DNA from: an uncultured Lachnospiraceae bacterium
Lineage (GTDB): Bacteria; Bacillota; Clostridia; Lachnospirales; Lachnospiraceae
Assembly (NCBI GenBank): GCA_910586255.1
Contig: CAJUHR010000026.1
Location: 1-64,000, forward strand
Reading direction: 5' to 3'
Length of the DNA: 64,000 nt
Positions 9,673 to 18,920 of the stretch are shown here, piece by piece (within the stretch, counting starts at the first letter, position 1; each line of letters starts with the position of its first letter). The translations under genes were made by a program, and so were the position numbers. Below the pieces are notes generated by a model. The model did no database searches, was not told the origin of the DNA, and saw only the letters and a list, made by a program, of their open reading frames with translations.

Positions 9673-10451
9673 CGTTTATTGTAAACTGCTGGTCTCTTTT
9701 CCAGGAATGCATATACTGCCTCCTCAAAATCACATTCCCGGCTCAGAGCCGCCATCTCCGCTGACTCATCCTCAAAGAATTCATCCATCATCCCGTAGAA
9801 ATACTTATAGATAAGCTTTTTCTGGGCTGCAATCGCTCTTGTAGATTTGTTTGCCAGCCTATTTGCAAAGGCATAGGTAGTCTCAGCCAGCTTATCTTCC
9901 TCTGCCAGCATGGATGCCAGACCGATTTTCACGGCTTCCTCACCCTTAACCGGCTCCCCTGTCATCATAATCTTTGACGCCTTATCCACGCCCACCAGCT
10001 TGGTAAGAGTCAGGATACTTCCGGTATCTCCACACAATCCCATATTCACAAATGCCATCACCATCTTGGTAGACGGAGTGACTATCCGGTAATCGCAGGC
10101 CAGAACACAGCTGAGTCCGGCGCCTGCCGCCGCCCCGTTGATCATGGCGATCACCGGCTTGGGACACTGGCGGATAGCCTTGGCCATCTGCCCTGCATAT
10201 ACAATATTTTCCGCCTGCAGATAAGTCTTTGACTCAATCAGCTCCTTAAAGCGCTGAATGTCTCCGCCGGCAGAGAAAAATCTTCCCTTTCCTGTGATGA
10301 CAATGGCTCCGATTCCCTGGTCCTGTCCCAGCTCCTCCATGTAGTCACGAATCATACCGTAGGACTCGGTGGCAAAGGCATTTGCAAATTCCGGTCTGTT
10401 TAAGATTAATGTAGCTACGCGCCCTTCTCTGCTCAACTCAACAACTGCCAT
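9669..10451 (-). CDS. Enoyl-CoA hydratase/isomerase (crotonase family)
   Basis: 260 residues, standard length for the crotonase fold. FFSAGGDIQRFKEL is the first oxyanion-hole segment and AMINGAAAGAGLSCVLACDY the second, with the CoA-binding loop between them. The N-terminus VVELSREGRVATLILNRPEF is typical. At the position of the first catalytic Glu of rat mitochondrial hydratase the sequence reads NMGLCGDTGS, without a Glu, so the chemistry may be isomerisation or dehydration of another type rather than classic hydration. It is encoded between a CoA-transferase and the ligase in one operon, in the same roles as caiD, caiB and caiC. Confidence 0.9.
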   Translation of the reverse strand: MAVVELSREGRVATLILNRPEFANAFATESYGMIRDYMEELGQDQGIGAIVITGKGRFFSAGGDIQRFKELIESKTYLQAENIVYAGQMAKAIRQCPKPVIAMINGAAAGAGLSCVLACDYRIVTPSTKMVMAFVNMGLCGDTGSILTLTKLVGVDKASKIMMTGEPVKGEEAVKIGLASMLAEEDKLAETTYAFANRLANKSTRAIAAQKKLIYKYFYGMMDEFFEDESAEMAALSRECDFEEAVYAFLEKRPAVYNKR

Positions 10452-10486
10452 GATAAAACCTCCTTTTTGATTTTTGCTTCCATGAT

Positions 10487-11653
10487 TTATGAAATTCCGA
10501 ATTCCTTTAATATCTTCTCTGTATCCGCTCCCAACTCCGGCGCTGCCTCAAAATCGTTGAGCCCGAAGCTTCTGAACTGTACGCAGGGATTGGCAAGGGT
10601 AACGGTCTTTCCTGACGGATAGGTATGCTCATACAAAAAATTGTTATCCAGCGCCTGCTTGCTGCTGTGAAGGTCCTTAATGTGCCCTAAGATCGTGTGA
10701 ACCACATTGACCTCTGTAAGGGCCTTGTCCACCTCTGCCGAGTCACACAGAATGGCCCGCTTCTCCATCTCAAGCACCGCATCCTTCCGGTTCTGGGGAT
10801 CCAGAGTGGCCTGTCTGTTATTAAATCTGGGATTGTCGATCAAATCCTCACAGTTCCACGCCTTACAGAATTTGGGCCAGTCGCGGTCATAGCTCTCCAC
10901 CACACAGAGCACCCACTTTCCGTCTCTGGTCCTTAAAGGCACTCCCATAGGACTTCCCTGATAGCGTTCTCTCGGCCACTGATATCCGTACTGGGTTCCC
11001 GTGCTCATCATAGCCATAGCCCACACTGCCGTTCCATAAAGACTGACGCAGACACAGTCTCCCTTGCCGGTCTTTGTCTTGTTGTACAAAGCGGTTCCGA
11101 TTGCTCCTGCCAATATGGTTCCGCAGCAGGAATCCGCGATTCCCATAGGAATGTATACAGGATAGCCCCCTTCCACCGGCACGCTCATATCCAGCAGGAA
11201 GCCGGAATTCGCCCAGAATGCAATGCTGTCAAAGCCGGAGTCATTGGCCTTTTCGCCCTTCTCGCCGTATGCGGACAAAAGACCGTAAATGAGCTGCGGA
11301 CACCGATCCTTAATGCTGTCGTAGTCAACCCCCATAGCCTTTAAGACAGCCGGGCGGCTGTTGGTGATAAACACATCCACCTTCTCCAGAAGGAGTCGCA
11401 GCTTCTCCTGATCCTCCGGATCTCTCATGTTCAGCACAATATCCTCTTTGCCTCCGTTGAACACTTCAAAAATCGGATTCTCATCCGGCTTACAGGGATT
11501 TCCTAAAACCGGACCAAACTTCCGACAGGGCTCTCCCTTGGCGCTTTCCACCTTGATCACTCGGGCTCCCTGTTCAGAAAGCACACGCCCGCAGGCCGGA
11601 GCTGCAAAATGTGTGGACAGTTCCACAACCGTAATTCCATCCAATGGCTTCAT
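10487..11653 (-). CDS. Family III CoA-transferase, first gene of the minus-strand operon
   Basis: 388 residues, slightly shorter than its paralogues. The N-terminus is KPLDGITVVELSTHFAAPAC with SEQGARVIKVESAKG, the centre GFDSIAFWANSGF, and the catalytic-position Asp lies in MGIADSCCGT. An AGGAGGTAA ribosome site precedes the ATG. It is the first gene after the divergent promoter region at 11654-12008, so its promoter drives crotonase, ligase, permease, more CoA-transferases, the FMN enzyme and the PucR gene. It is the caiB-like member best placed to work with the crotonase and ligase. Confidence 0.9.
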   Translation of the reverse strand: MKPLDGITVVELSTHFAAPACGRVLSEQGARVIKVESAKGEPCRKFGPVLGNPCKPDENPIFEVFNGGKEDIVLNMRDPEDQEKLRLLLEKVDVFITNSRPAVLKAMGVDYDSIKDRCPQLIYGLLSAYGEKGEKANDSGFDSIAFWANSGFLLDMSVPVEGGYPVYIPMGIADSCCGTILAGAIGTALYNKTKTGKGDCVCVSLYGTAVWAMAMMSTGTQYGYQWPRERYQGSPMGVPLRTRDGKWVLCVVESYDRDWPKFCKAWNCEDLIDNPRFNNRQATLDPQNRKDAVLEMEKRAILCDSAEVDKALTEVNVVHTILGHIKDLHSSKQALDNNFLYEHTYPSGKTVTLANPCVQFRSFGLNDFEAAPELGADTEKILKEFGIS

Positions 11654-12008
11654 AGTATTACCTCCTCATTCATGTTTTTCATTATCTTTTTGTTTCTTTT
11701 ACTTTTTACCCACATTTTGATTTATGTCATCATTTTAACATTGGAGTTTCCACAATTCATTGGTTTTCACTACAAAAAACCGAATTTTTCCTTTTCAAAT
11801 TCTTGTATCTTTATACAAATTATTGGCATTATTTATAAAATATCGCGTTTTTTCATTCTTTTGTACAATCCTCCAAAGAATCCCCGTGAAAATCTATCGT
11901 TATTTTGTAGACAACGTAATTGATTTCCTTTTTTAAAGCATTTATCCTTTAGATATATCGTGACAAAATCCATTACGGCTGAAAACAGCCAAAAAACGAG
12001 GTGAATTC
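11654..12008. promoter_or_regulatory. Divergent control region of the acyl-CoA island
   Basis: A 355-base AT-rich gap separates the minus-strand CoA-transferase operon from the plus-strand etfB-etfA-acd operon. Toward etfB a sigma-A-like promoter is visible: TTGATT at 11920-11925, a 17-base spacer and TATCCT at 11943-11948. A dyad TTGTAT-N4-ATACAA occupies 11803-11818 near the middle and could bind a regulator serving both sides. A short GGCTG/CAGCC hairpin (11977-11991) precedes the etfB ribosome site GAGGTG. No convincing minus-strand promoter was picked out. No gene fits here. Confidence 0.5.
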
Positions 12009-12806
12009 ATGAACATTTTAGTATGTGCAAAGCAAGTGCCCGACACCACGGAGATCCGCATTGATCCGGTTCGGCATACCTTGATCCGTGATGGCGTTCC
12101 AAGCATTTTAAATCCCTTTGATTCCTATGCGCTGGAAATGGCTCTTCGTATTAAAGATGCCTGCAAGGGAAAGGTGGTTGTTCTCTCCATGGGACCTGCC
12201 CAGGCCAAAAACATGCTGATGGAATGTCTTTCCGTGGGCGCTGACAAGGCTTATCTCTGCAGTGACCGGGTATTTGGAGGATCCGACACCTTAGCTACCA
12301 GCTTTATTTTAAGCAATGCCGCCAAGACTGTGGAAAAGCTGGAAGGGCCCTTTGATCTGATTCTGTGCGGCAAACAGGCCATTGACGGGGACACCGCCCA
12401 GGTGGGGCCGGAGATCGCAGAACATCTTGATTATCCCCAGGTTACCTATGCTGTGGAGATTACTGCCGGCGAAGATTCGGTTGTGGTCAAGCGGGAAACC
12501 GATACGGGCTATGAAAAAATCCGGGTAAAAACCCCCTGTCTGGTCACTGCCACCAAGCCCTCCTTTGATTTGAGATTTCCTACCTTAAAGGGAAAGCTAA
12601 ATGCCAGAAAGGCAGAGATTCCCGTTCTTACCAATGCAGAGATCAACTTGGATACCAATCTGACCGGCTTAAAGGGCTCTCCCACCAAGGTTAAGTCCAC
12701 ATTCACTCCTCCCGTAAAGGAAGGCGGCACCATAATTAAGGAAGAGTCTGATCAGGCATCCGCCGCAAAAGCTGCCAGAATGTTAAGTGAAGCTCATATT
12801 ATCTGA
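12009..12806 (+). CDS. etfB: Electron transfer flavoprotein beta subunit
   Basis: 265 residues. MNILVCAKQVPDTTEIRIDP, SILNPFDSYALEMAL and the GGSDTLATSF nucleotide loop identify EtfB/FixA. LCGKQAIDGDTAQVGPEIAE is the conserved beta-subunit signature. With EtfA it carries electrons for the acyl-CoA dehydrogenase encoded next. No fixC, fixX or ETF-QO gene is in the window, so as in other clostridia the complex probably takes electrons from NADH or ferredoxin, possibly by bifurcation (inference). The stop is 25 bases before the etfA start used here. Confidence 0.95.
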   Translation: MNILVCAKQVPDTTEIRIDPVRHTLIRDGVPSILNPFDSYALEMALRIKDACKGKVVVLSMGPAQAKNMLMECLSVGADKAYLCSDRVFGGSDTLATSFILSNAAKTVEKLEGPFDLILCGKQAIDGDTAQVGPEIAEHLDYPQVTYAVEITAGEDSVVVKRETDTGYEKIRVKTPCLVTATKPSFDLRFPTLKGKLNARKAEIPVLTNAEINLDTNLTGLKGSPTKVKSTFTPPVKEGGTIIKEESDQASAAKAARMLSEAHII

Positions 12807-12831
12807 GATGGAATCCCAGGAGGAATGCGAC

Positions 12832-13830
12832 ATGAAAAATGATCTTTTAGTTTTTATTGAGACAAATCCGGACGGCACTGCCAAAAATGCCGGACTGGAG
12901 CTTTTAAATCCGGGAAGTGAACTGGCAAGAGACCAGGAAGGAGCCCTGTGCGCCTTTATTATCGGATGCTCTGTAGCGCCTGCCGTAAAGAGCGCCGCAG
13001 AGCATGGGGCCAAAATCATCTATGTAATTGATGGCCCGGAATACAAACAGTACACCACAGACGCCTATGTAAACGCGGCATACGCCCTGATTGAGGAGAT
13101 AATGCCTGCCACGGTTCTCATCGGCGCCACAGCCAACGGCCGGGACATGGCTCCACGGATCAGCTGCCGGCTGGAGACGGGCCTGACCGCGGACTGCACC
13201 AGCTTAGCCATTGATCCGGACACGAAAAAGGTAATCTGGACCCGCCCGGCTTTTGGCGGAAATCTGATGGCAAACATCCTCTGTCCGGATCATCTCCCCC
13301 AGATCGGCACCGTTCGCCCCGGCGTGTTCAAAAAGCTTCCTGCTGACGAAAAAAACGCTGCCCAGGTTATTCCCAAGGATATCCATGTGGCCCCCGAAGC
13401 CATCCGGACCGAGGTTCTGGAACGGATTCAGGAAGCGGCAGGAGAGCTGGTGGACTTAGAGGGAGCCGAGATCATTGTCTCCGGCGGCAGAGGGGTGGGA
13501 AGCGCGGAGAACTTCTCCGTCATCCGAGAGCTGGCAGAGGTCTTAGGGGCCACCGTGGGCGCCTCCAGAGCCGCGGTGGACGCAGACTGGATCAGCCACT
13601 CTCACCAGGTAGGCCAGACCGGCAAGACCGTTGGCCCCAGGCTCTACATTGCCTGCGGCATCAGCGGCGCCATTCAGCATGTGGCCGGTATGAGCAGCAG
13701 CAAGACCATTGTGGCCATCAACAAGGATCCGGAAGCTCCTATTTTCAATGTGGCTGATTACGGGATTGTGGGGGATTTAAATGTGATCGTTCCGGCTCTC
13801 ACAGAAGAAATCCGAAAGCTAAAGGCTTAG
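12832..13830 (+). CDS. etfA: Electron transfer flavoprotein alpha subunit
   Basis: 332 residues from ATG 12832, chosen because CAGGAGGAA stands at the right distance before it; an upstream in-frame ATG at 12787 would overlap etfB and has no ribosome site. The C-terminal FAD domain shows VSGGRGVGSAENFSVI, GASRAAVDADW, GQTGKTVGPRLYIACGISGA and IQHVAGM, all hallmarks of EtfA/FixB. The N-terminal domain shows GATANGRDMAPRI. It pairs with EtfB upstream and feeds the acyl-CoA dehydrogenase downstream. Confidence 0.95.
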   Translation: MKNDLLVFIETNPDGTAKNAGLELLNPGSELARDQEGALCAFIIGCSVAPAVKSAAEHGAKIIYVIDGPEYKQYTTDAYVNAAYALIEEIMPATVLIGATANGRDMAPRISCRLETGLTADCTSLAIDPDTKKVIWTRPAFGGNLMANILCPDHLPQIGTVRPGVFKKLPADEKNAAQVIPKDIHVAPEAIRTEVLERIQEAAGELVDLEGAEIIVSGGRGVGSAENFSVIRELAEVLGATVGASRAAVDADWISHSHQVGQTGKTVGPRLYIACGISGAIQHVAGMSSSKTIVAINKDPEAPIFNVADYGIVGDLNVIVPALTEEIRKLKA

Positions 13831-13887
13831 TGCGGGACTTTCCCTGAGCACTTTAAGAATATTACCAAATAAAAAGGAGGAGTTATT

Positions 13888-15087
13888 ATGGATTACAGCG
13901 GTTACATTATTTCAGACGAGCAGAAAGACATTCAGCAGATGGTGAGAGATTTTGCCGACAAGCAGGTTATGCCCCGGGCGGCAGAATTTGATGTGAAAGG
14001 CGAGCTTGACTGGGAATCCTACAACAAGGCCTGCGAGATGGGGCTTCTCTGCCCGGATATTCCCGAGGAGTTCGGCGGCTCCGGCATGGATGCCATGACC
14101 TGCGCCATTATCCGGGAGGAGCTGATGCGGGGCGATGCCGGCTTCGGACTGACCCTAGGCACCAACGGCCTTGGCATCAAACCGATTCTTCTGGCCGGAA
14201 ATCCTGCCCAGAAGCAGATGGCCGCAGACACCATTTTGAGCGACAAGCCGGGACGGGATCCCCGCTGGCCCGAGAAGCGCTTCGGCTTTGCCGCTTTCGC
14301 GCTGACTGAGCCGGATGCCGGTTCCGATGCGGGAGCCTGCCGCACCACTGCCGAAAAGGTGGGCAATGAATATGTGATCAACGGAAGAAAGTGCTTTATC
14401 ACCAATGCCTGCTATGCAGATATTTTCACCGTCATCGCCAGCGTTGACAGAAGTCTTGGCTACAAGGGCCTGACCATGTTTCTGGTAGATGCCCACGCTC
14501 CCGGCGTCTCCATCGGAAAGCATGAGGACAAGATGGGAATCCGCCAGTCCGCCACCTGCGACATTATCTTTGACGATGTTCATATTCCGGAAGAGAACTT
14601 GATCGGCGAAGTGGGCAAGGGCTTTAACATTGCCATGAAAACCTTGGAGCAGGGCCGGGCTGCCATTGGCTCCTCCTGCTGCGGCATCATGCGGGCCGCC
14701 TTTGAGCTGGCCGTCAAGTACGCCCAGGAGCGCACCAGCATGGGCAAGCCCATCTACAAGAATCAGGGTATCCTTTATAAGCTGGCTGACATGCAGATCG
14801 CCATTGAGACCACCCGCCAGATCGGCCTTTACGTAGCTGCCCTGGTAGATGCAAAGGATCCCAAGGCCAGCATCATGGGCCCCATTGCCAAGTGTTACGG
14901 CTCCGATGCTCTCCAAAAGGTAGTCACGGAAGCTGTTCAGATTCTGGGCGGCTACGGATACATGCGGGATTATCCGGCTGAGAAGCTGATGCGGGACGCC
15001 AAGATCTTCCAGATCTTTGAGGGAACCAATGAGATCCAGCGGATGATTATCGGCAATAATGGAGTGCGTGCCAACAAGATCAGTTAA
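13888..15087 (+). CDS. Acyl-CoA dehydrogenase
   Basis: 399 residues, preceded by AAGGAGGAG. FALTEPDAGSDAGACRTTAE is the flavin-binding segment, QERTSMGKPIYKNQGI a family signature, and the C-terminal IFQIFEGTNEIQRMIIG holds the catalytic-base Glu in the BCAD/MCAD position. A 14-residue insertion, DKPGRDPRWPEKRF, lies before the flavin motif and is absent from the paralogues at 23192 and 25847. As the last gene of etfB-etfA-acd it probably reduces an enoyl-CoA (or oxidises an acyl-CoA) with Etf as partner. The chain length of its substrate is unknown. Confidence 0.93.
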   Translation: MDYSGYIISDEQKDIQQMVRDFADKQVMPRAAEFDVKGELDWESYNKACEMGLLCPDIPEEFGGSGMDAMTCAIIREELMRGDAGFGLTLGTNGLGIKPILLAGNPAQKQMAADTILSDKPGRDPRWPEKRFGFAAFALTEPDAGSDAGACRTTAEKVGNEYVINGRKCFITNACYADIFTVIASVDRSLGYKGLTMFLVDAHAPGVSIGKHEDKMGIRQSATCDIIFDDVHIPEENLIGEVGKGFNIAMKTLEQGRAAIGSSCCGIMRAAFELAVKYAQERTSMGKPIYKNQGILYKLADMQIAIETTRQIGLYVAALVDAKDPKASIMGPIAKCYGSDALQKVVTEAVQILGGYGYMRDYPAEKLMRDAKIFQIFEGTNEIQRMIIGNNGVRANKIS

Positions 15088-15141
15088 TCCTTTACGCCAA
15101 AGCTACATTTCTGCCAGTATACTTAATCTTGCTTTTTGTGA

Positions 15142-15191
15142 AAAGGAGGACGCCCGGACCGCAAGTATTTGCTGCCCGGGCGTCCTCCTTT
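15142..15191 (+). terminator. Strong hairpin after etfB-etfA-acd
   Basis: A perfect 16-base stem, AAAGGAGGACGCCCGG at 15142-15157 paired with its complement at 15176-15191, encloses an 18-base loop. It ends in CCTCCTTT with only a short T-run. It stands between the plus-strand operon and the minus-strand LysR gene, so it probably serves both directions. Confidence 0.75.
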
Positions 15192-15259
15192 CAGTGACCA
15201 TGCAGATACCCGGAATATGGTCACTCCTTTTATGCTTCCCGCTAAGCACCTTTTTGTCC

Positions 15260-16183
15260 TCAATCAATGTCTCCTCTACCATGGGCATCATTCTTTGTCG
15301 ACAGATCCATCTCATTGGCCACCATGTAATCCGCAAAGGCTTCCACCGCTGAGGTAATAAAGTTCTTTTTGCTGTACACCATATAGACCAGCCGGGCATC
15401 TCTGGCCACATCAAGAAGCTGCAGCGCTGCCAAATTATCAAACTGCTTCTGGTACGGCGTCCTTGCCACTACCCCGACAATCGGCTTGCGGGAGACAAGA
15501 CCGCATACAGTCAGCTCGCTGTCATAAAGGTAAGACGCCTCAATGCCCTTGGGCTTTAAAAGCCCCTGCACCACCTGGCCGATGGGAATATCCAGCCGAT
15601 AGGTAATGAGAGGATAATGCTTCAGCTCTTCCAGACAAACGCCGCTCTGCCTTGCCAGGGGATGCTCCCGATTGACAATTGCTATCATTTCCTGGGTGGT
15701 GATGGGAACAAAAGCCAGATCCGGCTCGTTCTCCACCTTGGAGCAAAAGCCCAGGTCATATTTTCCCGACTTCACTCCCGGAATAATATCCAGGGTCACC
15801 CCCTGATAAACAGAAAACTTAGTCATGGGATTATGAAAGGTAGAATAGTTGTTGATTGCCTCTGAAAGATAATCTCCCAGCAGGGTAGGAATACAGCCTA
15901 TATCCACCGTGCCCCCGATCTGGCCGGAATGGCGTTTTACCATAGCGATCCCATGCTCTAACTCCCTGAGAGCTGCTGTCACATGGCCATAAAACTCTCT
16001 TCCATACTTAGTAAGACGAATATTTCGCCCTTCCTTCTGAAACAAAGTCACTCCCAGCTCCTTTTCCAGGGATGCCATGGAATCGCTCAAACTGGGCTGA
16101 GTAATGTAAAGCTCCTTTGCAGCCTTGGTGTAGTGCTGCAGCTCTGCCAGCTTTTTAAAATAATAAAGCTGTGATAAATTCAT
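15260..16183 (-). CDS. LysR-family transcriptional regulator
   Basis: 307 residues. The N-terminal winged helix-turn-helix is clear (LYYFKKLAELQHYTKAAKEL then YITQPSLSDSMASLEKELGV), and the effector domain follows from about residue 90 (GTVDIGCIPTLLGDYL). It is transcribed in the same direction as the GntP permease 48 bases upstream and lies at the end of the second acyl-CoA operon (25691 to 15260). It probably responds to the transported acid or its CoA ester. No T-N11-A site can be assigned to it with confidence. Confidence 0.9.
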   Translation of the reverse strand: MNLSQLYYFKKLAELQHYTKAAKELYITQPSLSDSMASLEKELGVTLFQKEGRNIRLTKYGREFYGHVTAALRELEHGIAMVKRHSGQIGGTVDIGCIPTLLGDYLSEAINNYSTFHNPMTKFSVYQGVTLDIIPGVKSGKYDLGFCSKVENEPDLAFVPITTQEMIAIVNREHPLARQSGVCLEELKHYPLITYRLDIPIGQVVQGLLKPKGIEASYLYDSELTVCGLVSRKPIVGVVARTPYQKQFDNLAALQLLDVARDARLVYMVYSKKNFITSAVEAFADYMVANEMDLSTKNDAHGRGDID

Positions 16184-16231
16184 TTTCTTCCTCCGCTTAA
16201 TTTCCGTGCACCCATGAATCAGTTTTTCTGT

Positions 16232-17533
16232 TTAGAATATAATACCACAAGTTGCCATAATTGAAATAATAAATCCGGCAATTATACAAGGAATTGTGGA
16301 GCCAAGCACCACATGTTTGTAGCTTTCTGCCAAAGTACACTCGCAGACAGAGGTCTCCATCACAACCGGCGAGGCATTGGGCAGCTTGTTTAAGGTAATT
16401 CCTGCCTCCACAACAATTCTGTGGAGCGCGTTCACGTTAGCTCCCATATCCAGAAATGCCTTGCCAAAGCTTTCCAAAAACAAGGTTTCGGCAGAGATTG
16501 CCGAGCCGGTTAACGCGCCGCAGATCATGGTACCCAGCCAGGTCTTTAAATAAATCGGCAGGCTGATTCCCAGCACAAACTGCTGCACCGCCGCAAATGC
16601 CGGGGCCTGAGTCAGCACCCGGGAAAGGCCGATCACGGCAGCCACCGTAAGCATGGTTCCCAGGCCGGAATTGGCTCCGCTCTTGACAGAGGTCTTCAAA
16701 TTTTTGATCTTCTTAAACTGAGTGACAATAATTACCAGCACGCCTACCAAAAGAGCTGCTGTCAGGCTGGTGGAGGTTCCCATGCTGGTAGTTGCGACCA
16801 CAACGGCCAGAACCAGAACAAAGGGGAGCAGGGAAATCAAAAGGCCCGGAAGCTCCTCGTCCTTCATAACCGCATTCTCGGATTTGTACATATCCAGAAG
16901 CTCTTTTTCGGAATACTTTGCCATGCTCCTTTTCTGAGCATAGTTAAAATACAGGACATACCACACGCAGGTGATCGCCGAGAACACAACGGCCAGGCCA
17001 GGAGCAACTCCCAGAGAGGTCCCGAAAAAGTTGCTTGGAAGCACGTTGCAGATGTCCATGGAAAACGCAAAACCGTTGGCATTGGCTCCGCCGCAGATCA
17101 TAAGAAACGGCAGAAGGCGGCGGTCCATCTTGTTTTCACGGAGAAGATTGTCGGCAATGGGATACAGCACAAACACCATAATGTAACCATTGATGCCCAG
17201 CATGGTGATAAAAAAGGTACAGATCATCATGATCAGCCCCACCCGCTTTGCCCCCAGAGCATTGGACAATGACTTGGCAATCTTGGTTGCCAGCCCGGTC
17301 TGGTTTACCAGCTCTCCAAAAATTCCTCCCAATGCCAGAATCAAAAACCATTGGGTACAAAAGCTGCCTGCCCCTTCCGAGAAGGTTGTCAAAAGTCCTT
17401 CCCAAAAATTCAGCCCGCTGGTAACAAGAATAATGGCCGCCGTGATTACAGAGGCTGTGATCATGTCCACGCCCTTGACAATCATAAATATCAGAAGCGC
17501 CACGGCAATAATTAAACCAATTCCTGATAGCAT
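16232..17533 (-). CDS. GntP-family organic acid permease (second)
   Basis: 433 residues with 12 or more hydrophobic spans and the same length and opening as the permease at 6798 (MLSGIGLIIAVALLIFMIVK). LALGGIFGELVNQTGLATKI and MLGINGYIMVFVLYPIADNL correspond to segments of that paralogue, and the intracellular loop YSEKELLDMYKSENAVMKDE is hydrophilic. It follows the YkvI-type gene by 21 bases. Two GntP permeases in one metabolic island suggest two related acids, or uptake of one and export of its reduced product. Confidence 0.85.
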   Translation of the reverse strand: MLSGIGLIIAVALLIFMIVKGVDMITASVITAAIILVTSGLNFWEGLLTTFSEGAGSFCTQWFLILALGGIFGELVNQTGLATKIAKSLSNALGAKRVGLIMMICTFFITMLGINGYIMVFVLYPIADNLLRENKMDRRLLPFLMICGGANANGFAFSMDICNVLPSNFFGTSLGVAPGLAVVFSAITCVWYVLYFNYAQKRSMAKYSEKELLDMYKSENAVMKDEELPGLLISLLPFVLVLAVVVATTSMGTSTSLTAALLVGVLVIIVTQFKKIKNLKTSVKSGANSGLGTMLTVAAVIGLSRVLTQAPAFAAVQQFVLGISLPIYLKTWLGTMICGALTGSAISAETLFLESFGKAFLDMGANVNALHRIVVEAGITLNKLPNASPVVMETSVCECTLAESYKHVVLGSTIPCIIAGFIISIMATCGIIF

Positions 17534-17554
17534 TACGTATACCTCCTAGTATTT

Positions 17555-18850
17555 TTATTTTTCCTTTTTCAAATTCCCGTAATCTTCATCCGGCCATTTG
17601 ATAGCCACATTAAGGATTGTAGGAATAATCAGTGTAAACAGTGTGATGATTGAGGCAAAGGTCAATCCCTTGGACACCAATGCCGTAAGCCCCATCTGGG
17701 ATACCGCCCAGGTGAGGATCACATAGAGCAGGGTCAGGAATGCTCCCCGCTTATTGCGCTTCTTGGCCGAAACCTTCGGATCTTCATTTTTCATCTTCTG
17801 ATACCAGTTAAGGATCCGGTCGTTAAACCCCTGGGCATAGTTGATGGCTGTGGATATTGTGGCAAAAAAGATTGCAATGGTAATCAGAGTCAGCAGCACA
17901 GCCTTAAGTGCTCCGGATCCAAATCCGTTCTGAACCACCAGAATCGTATATACCGCTCTGCCGCTCACCCATCCGTCATACACTGCCGTGTAATTGGATG
18001 CCAGGTTGATCACGTTCATCTCCAGAAATGCCCAGTTGACAATCACCGACAGAACCACTGCCCAGCGCAGGGTTTTCTTGTTGGTAAACAGCTGAGCATG
18101 GTTGACATAGGCTCCGAAGCCGGCCAGATTCTGCCCGGAGAAAATATAGGCCCAGCAGAAGGCCACCAGCAAATATCCGCCAAAGCTTCCCATCCCTGCT
18201 GCTATGTCATCATTTAAAAGACCGGACATGATCCCCATCTCATTGGCCAGTCTTTTGGAAGTCATGTTAAAAATAATGTTGGGAATATGTACGGCAATCA
18301 GCGCTATGAAGATCACCGCACTCATAAATACGGCATTTTTCCGAACCAGCTCCGTTCCCTTCATACAGAGGACAAACATAATCACCCCGATAATCAGAGT
18401 GGACGCCAGATAGGGGATACCCGTCAGCTCCTGGAGAGCAGAACCTGATGTGGAGTAAGCCAAAGCCATACACACGATCAGCAGCCAGTTAAAGTTAAAC
18501 TCATAGATATATTGCATAGGCTTGGCAAAAATCCCTCCCAAAAAGCGGAAGCCGTATTTGGCCAGGAAATTACTGTAATCAAAGGTGCGAAAATCCATAG
18601 CAAATTTCATAAAAAAATAAATTGAAAAACAGTTGATCAGTGCCACTGCAAAGGGCATAAACAAACAGAAATACGGCTGTGTCACCACAGGAAGCATCCC
18701 GTAGAAGCCGGTGTTCTGAAAGAAATATGTCCATGGGGTAGAGCCGGATGCAAAACCTCCGCCGCACTGAGAACTGAAAGCAATCGACACAAACACAAGC
18801 ACGGTTTTCCAGTCAACCTGATTCAGCGGAACTCTCTCTGAATTATCCAT
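17555..18850 (-). CDS. YkvI-like membrane transporter
   Basis: 431 residues with about 10-12 hydrophobic segments. SSQCGGGFASGSTPWTYFFQ at residues 26-45 is the N-terminal Gly-rich signature of the YkvI group, relatives of the APC/LeuT superfamily with poorly known substrates. MKNEDPKVSAKKRNKRG is a charged cytosolic loop before the last helices. It lies between the SOR-like gene and the GntP gene on the same strand, so it may move an amino acid or betaine-like compound belonging to the pathway. Family assignment is moderate and the substrate is unknown. Confidence 0.7.
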   Translation of the reverse strand: MDNSERVPLNQVDWKTVLVFVSIAFSSQCGGGFASGSTPWTYFFQNTGFYGMLPVVTQPYFCLFMPFAVALINCFSIYFFMKFAMDFRTFDYSNFLAKYGFRFLGGIFAKPMQYIYEFNFNWLLIVCMALAYSTSGSALQELTGIPYLASTLIIGVIMFVLCMKGTELVRKNAVFMSAVIFIALIAVHIPNIIFNMTSKRLANEMGIMSGLLNDDIAAGMGSFGGYLLVAFCWAYIFSGQNLAGFGAYVNHAQLFTNKKTLRWAVVLSVIVNWAFLEMNVINLASNYTAVYDGWVSGRAVYTILVVQNGFGSGALKAVLLTLITIAIFFATISTAINYAQGFNDRILNWYQKMKNEDPKVSAKKRNKRGAFLTLLYVILTWAVSQMGLTALVSKGLTFASIITLFTLIIPTILNVAIKWPDEDYGNLKKEK

Positions 18851-18920
18851 ATTCTTTACCTCTCTCTGGCAATATTGTTTTTGTCATTTTATTAACAATC
18901 CAACTCAAAAAAAATACCTT

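Noticed and set aside
8110..11653. Bile-acid (bai) operon
   Set aside because: Ligase and CoA-transferases are of the right general kind, but baiCD, baiH, baiA and baiE-like genes are absent. The generic acyl-CoA interpretation is safer.
14155..14916. A 253-codon minus-strand frame opposite the acyl-CoA dehydrogenase
   Set aside because: Low-complexity Gly/Ala/Leu product wholly inside a well-conserved gene.
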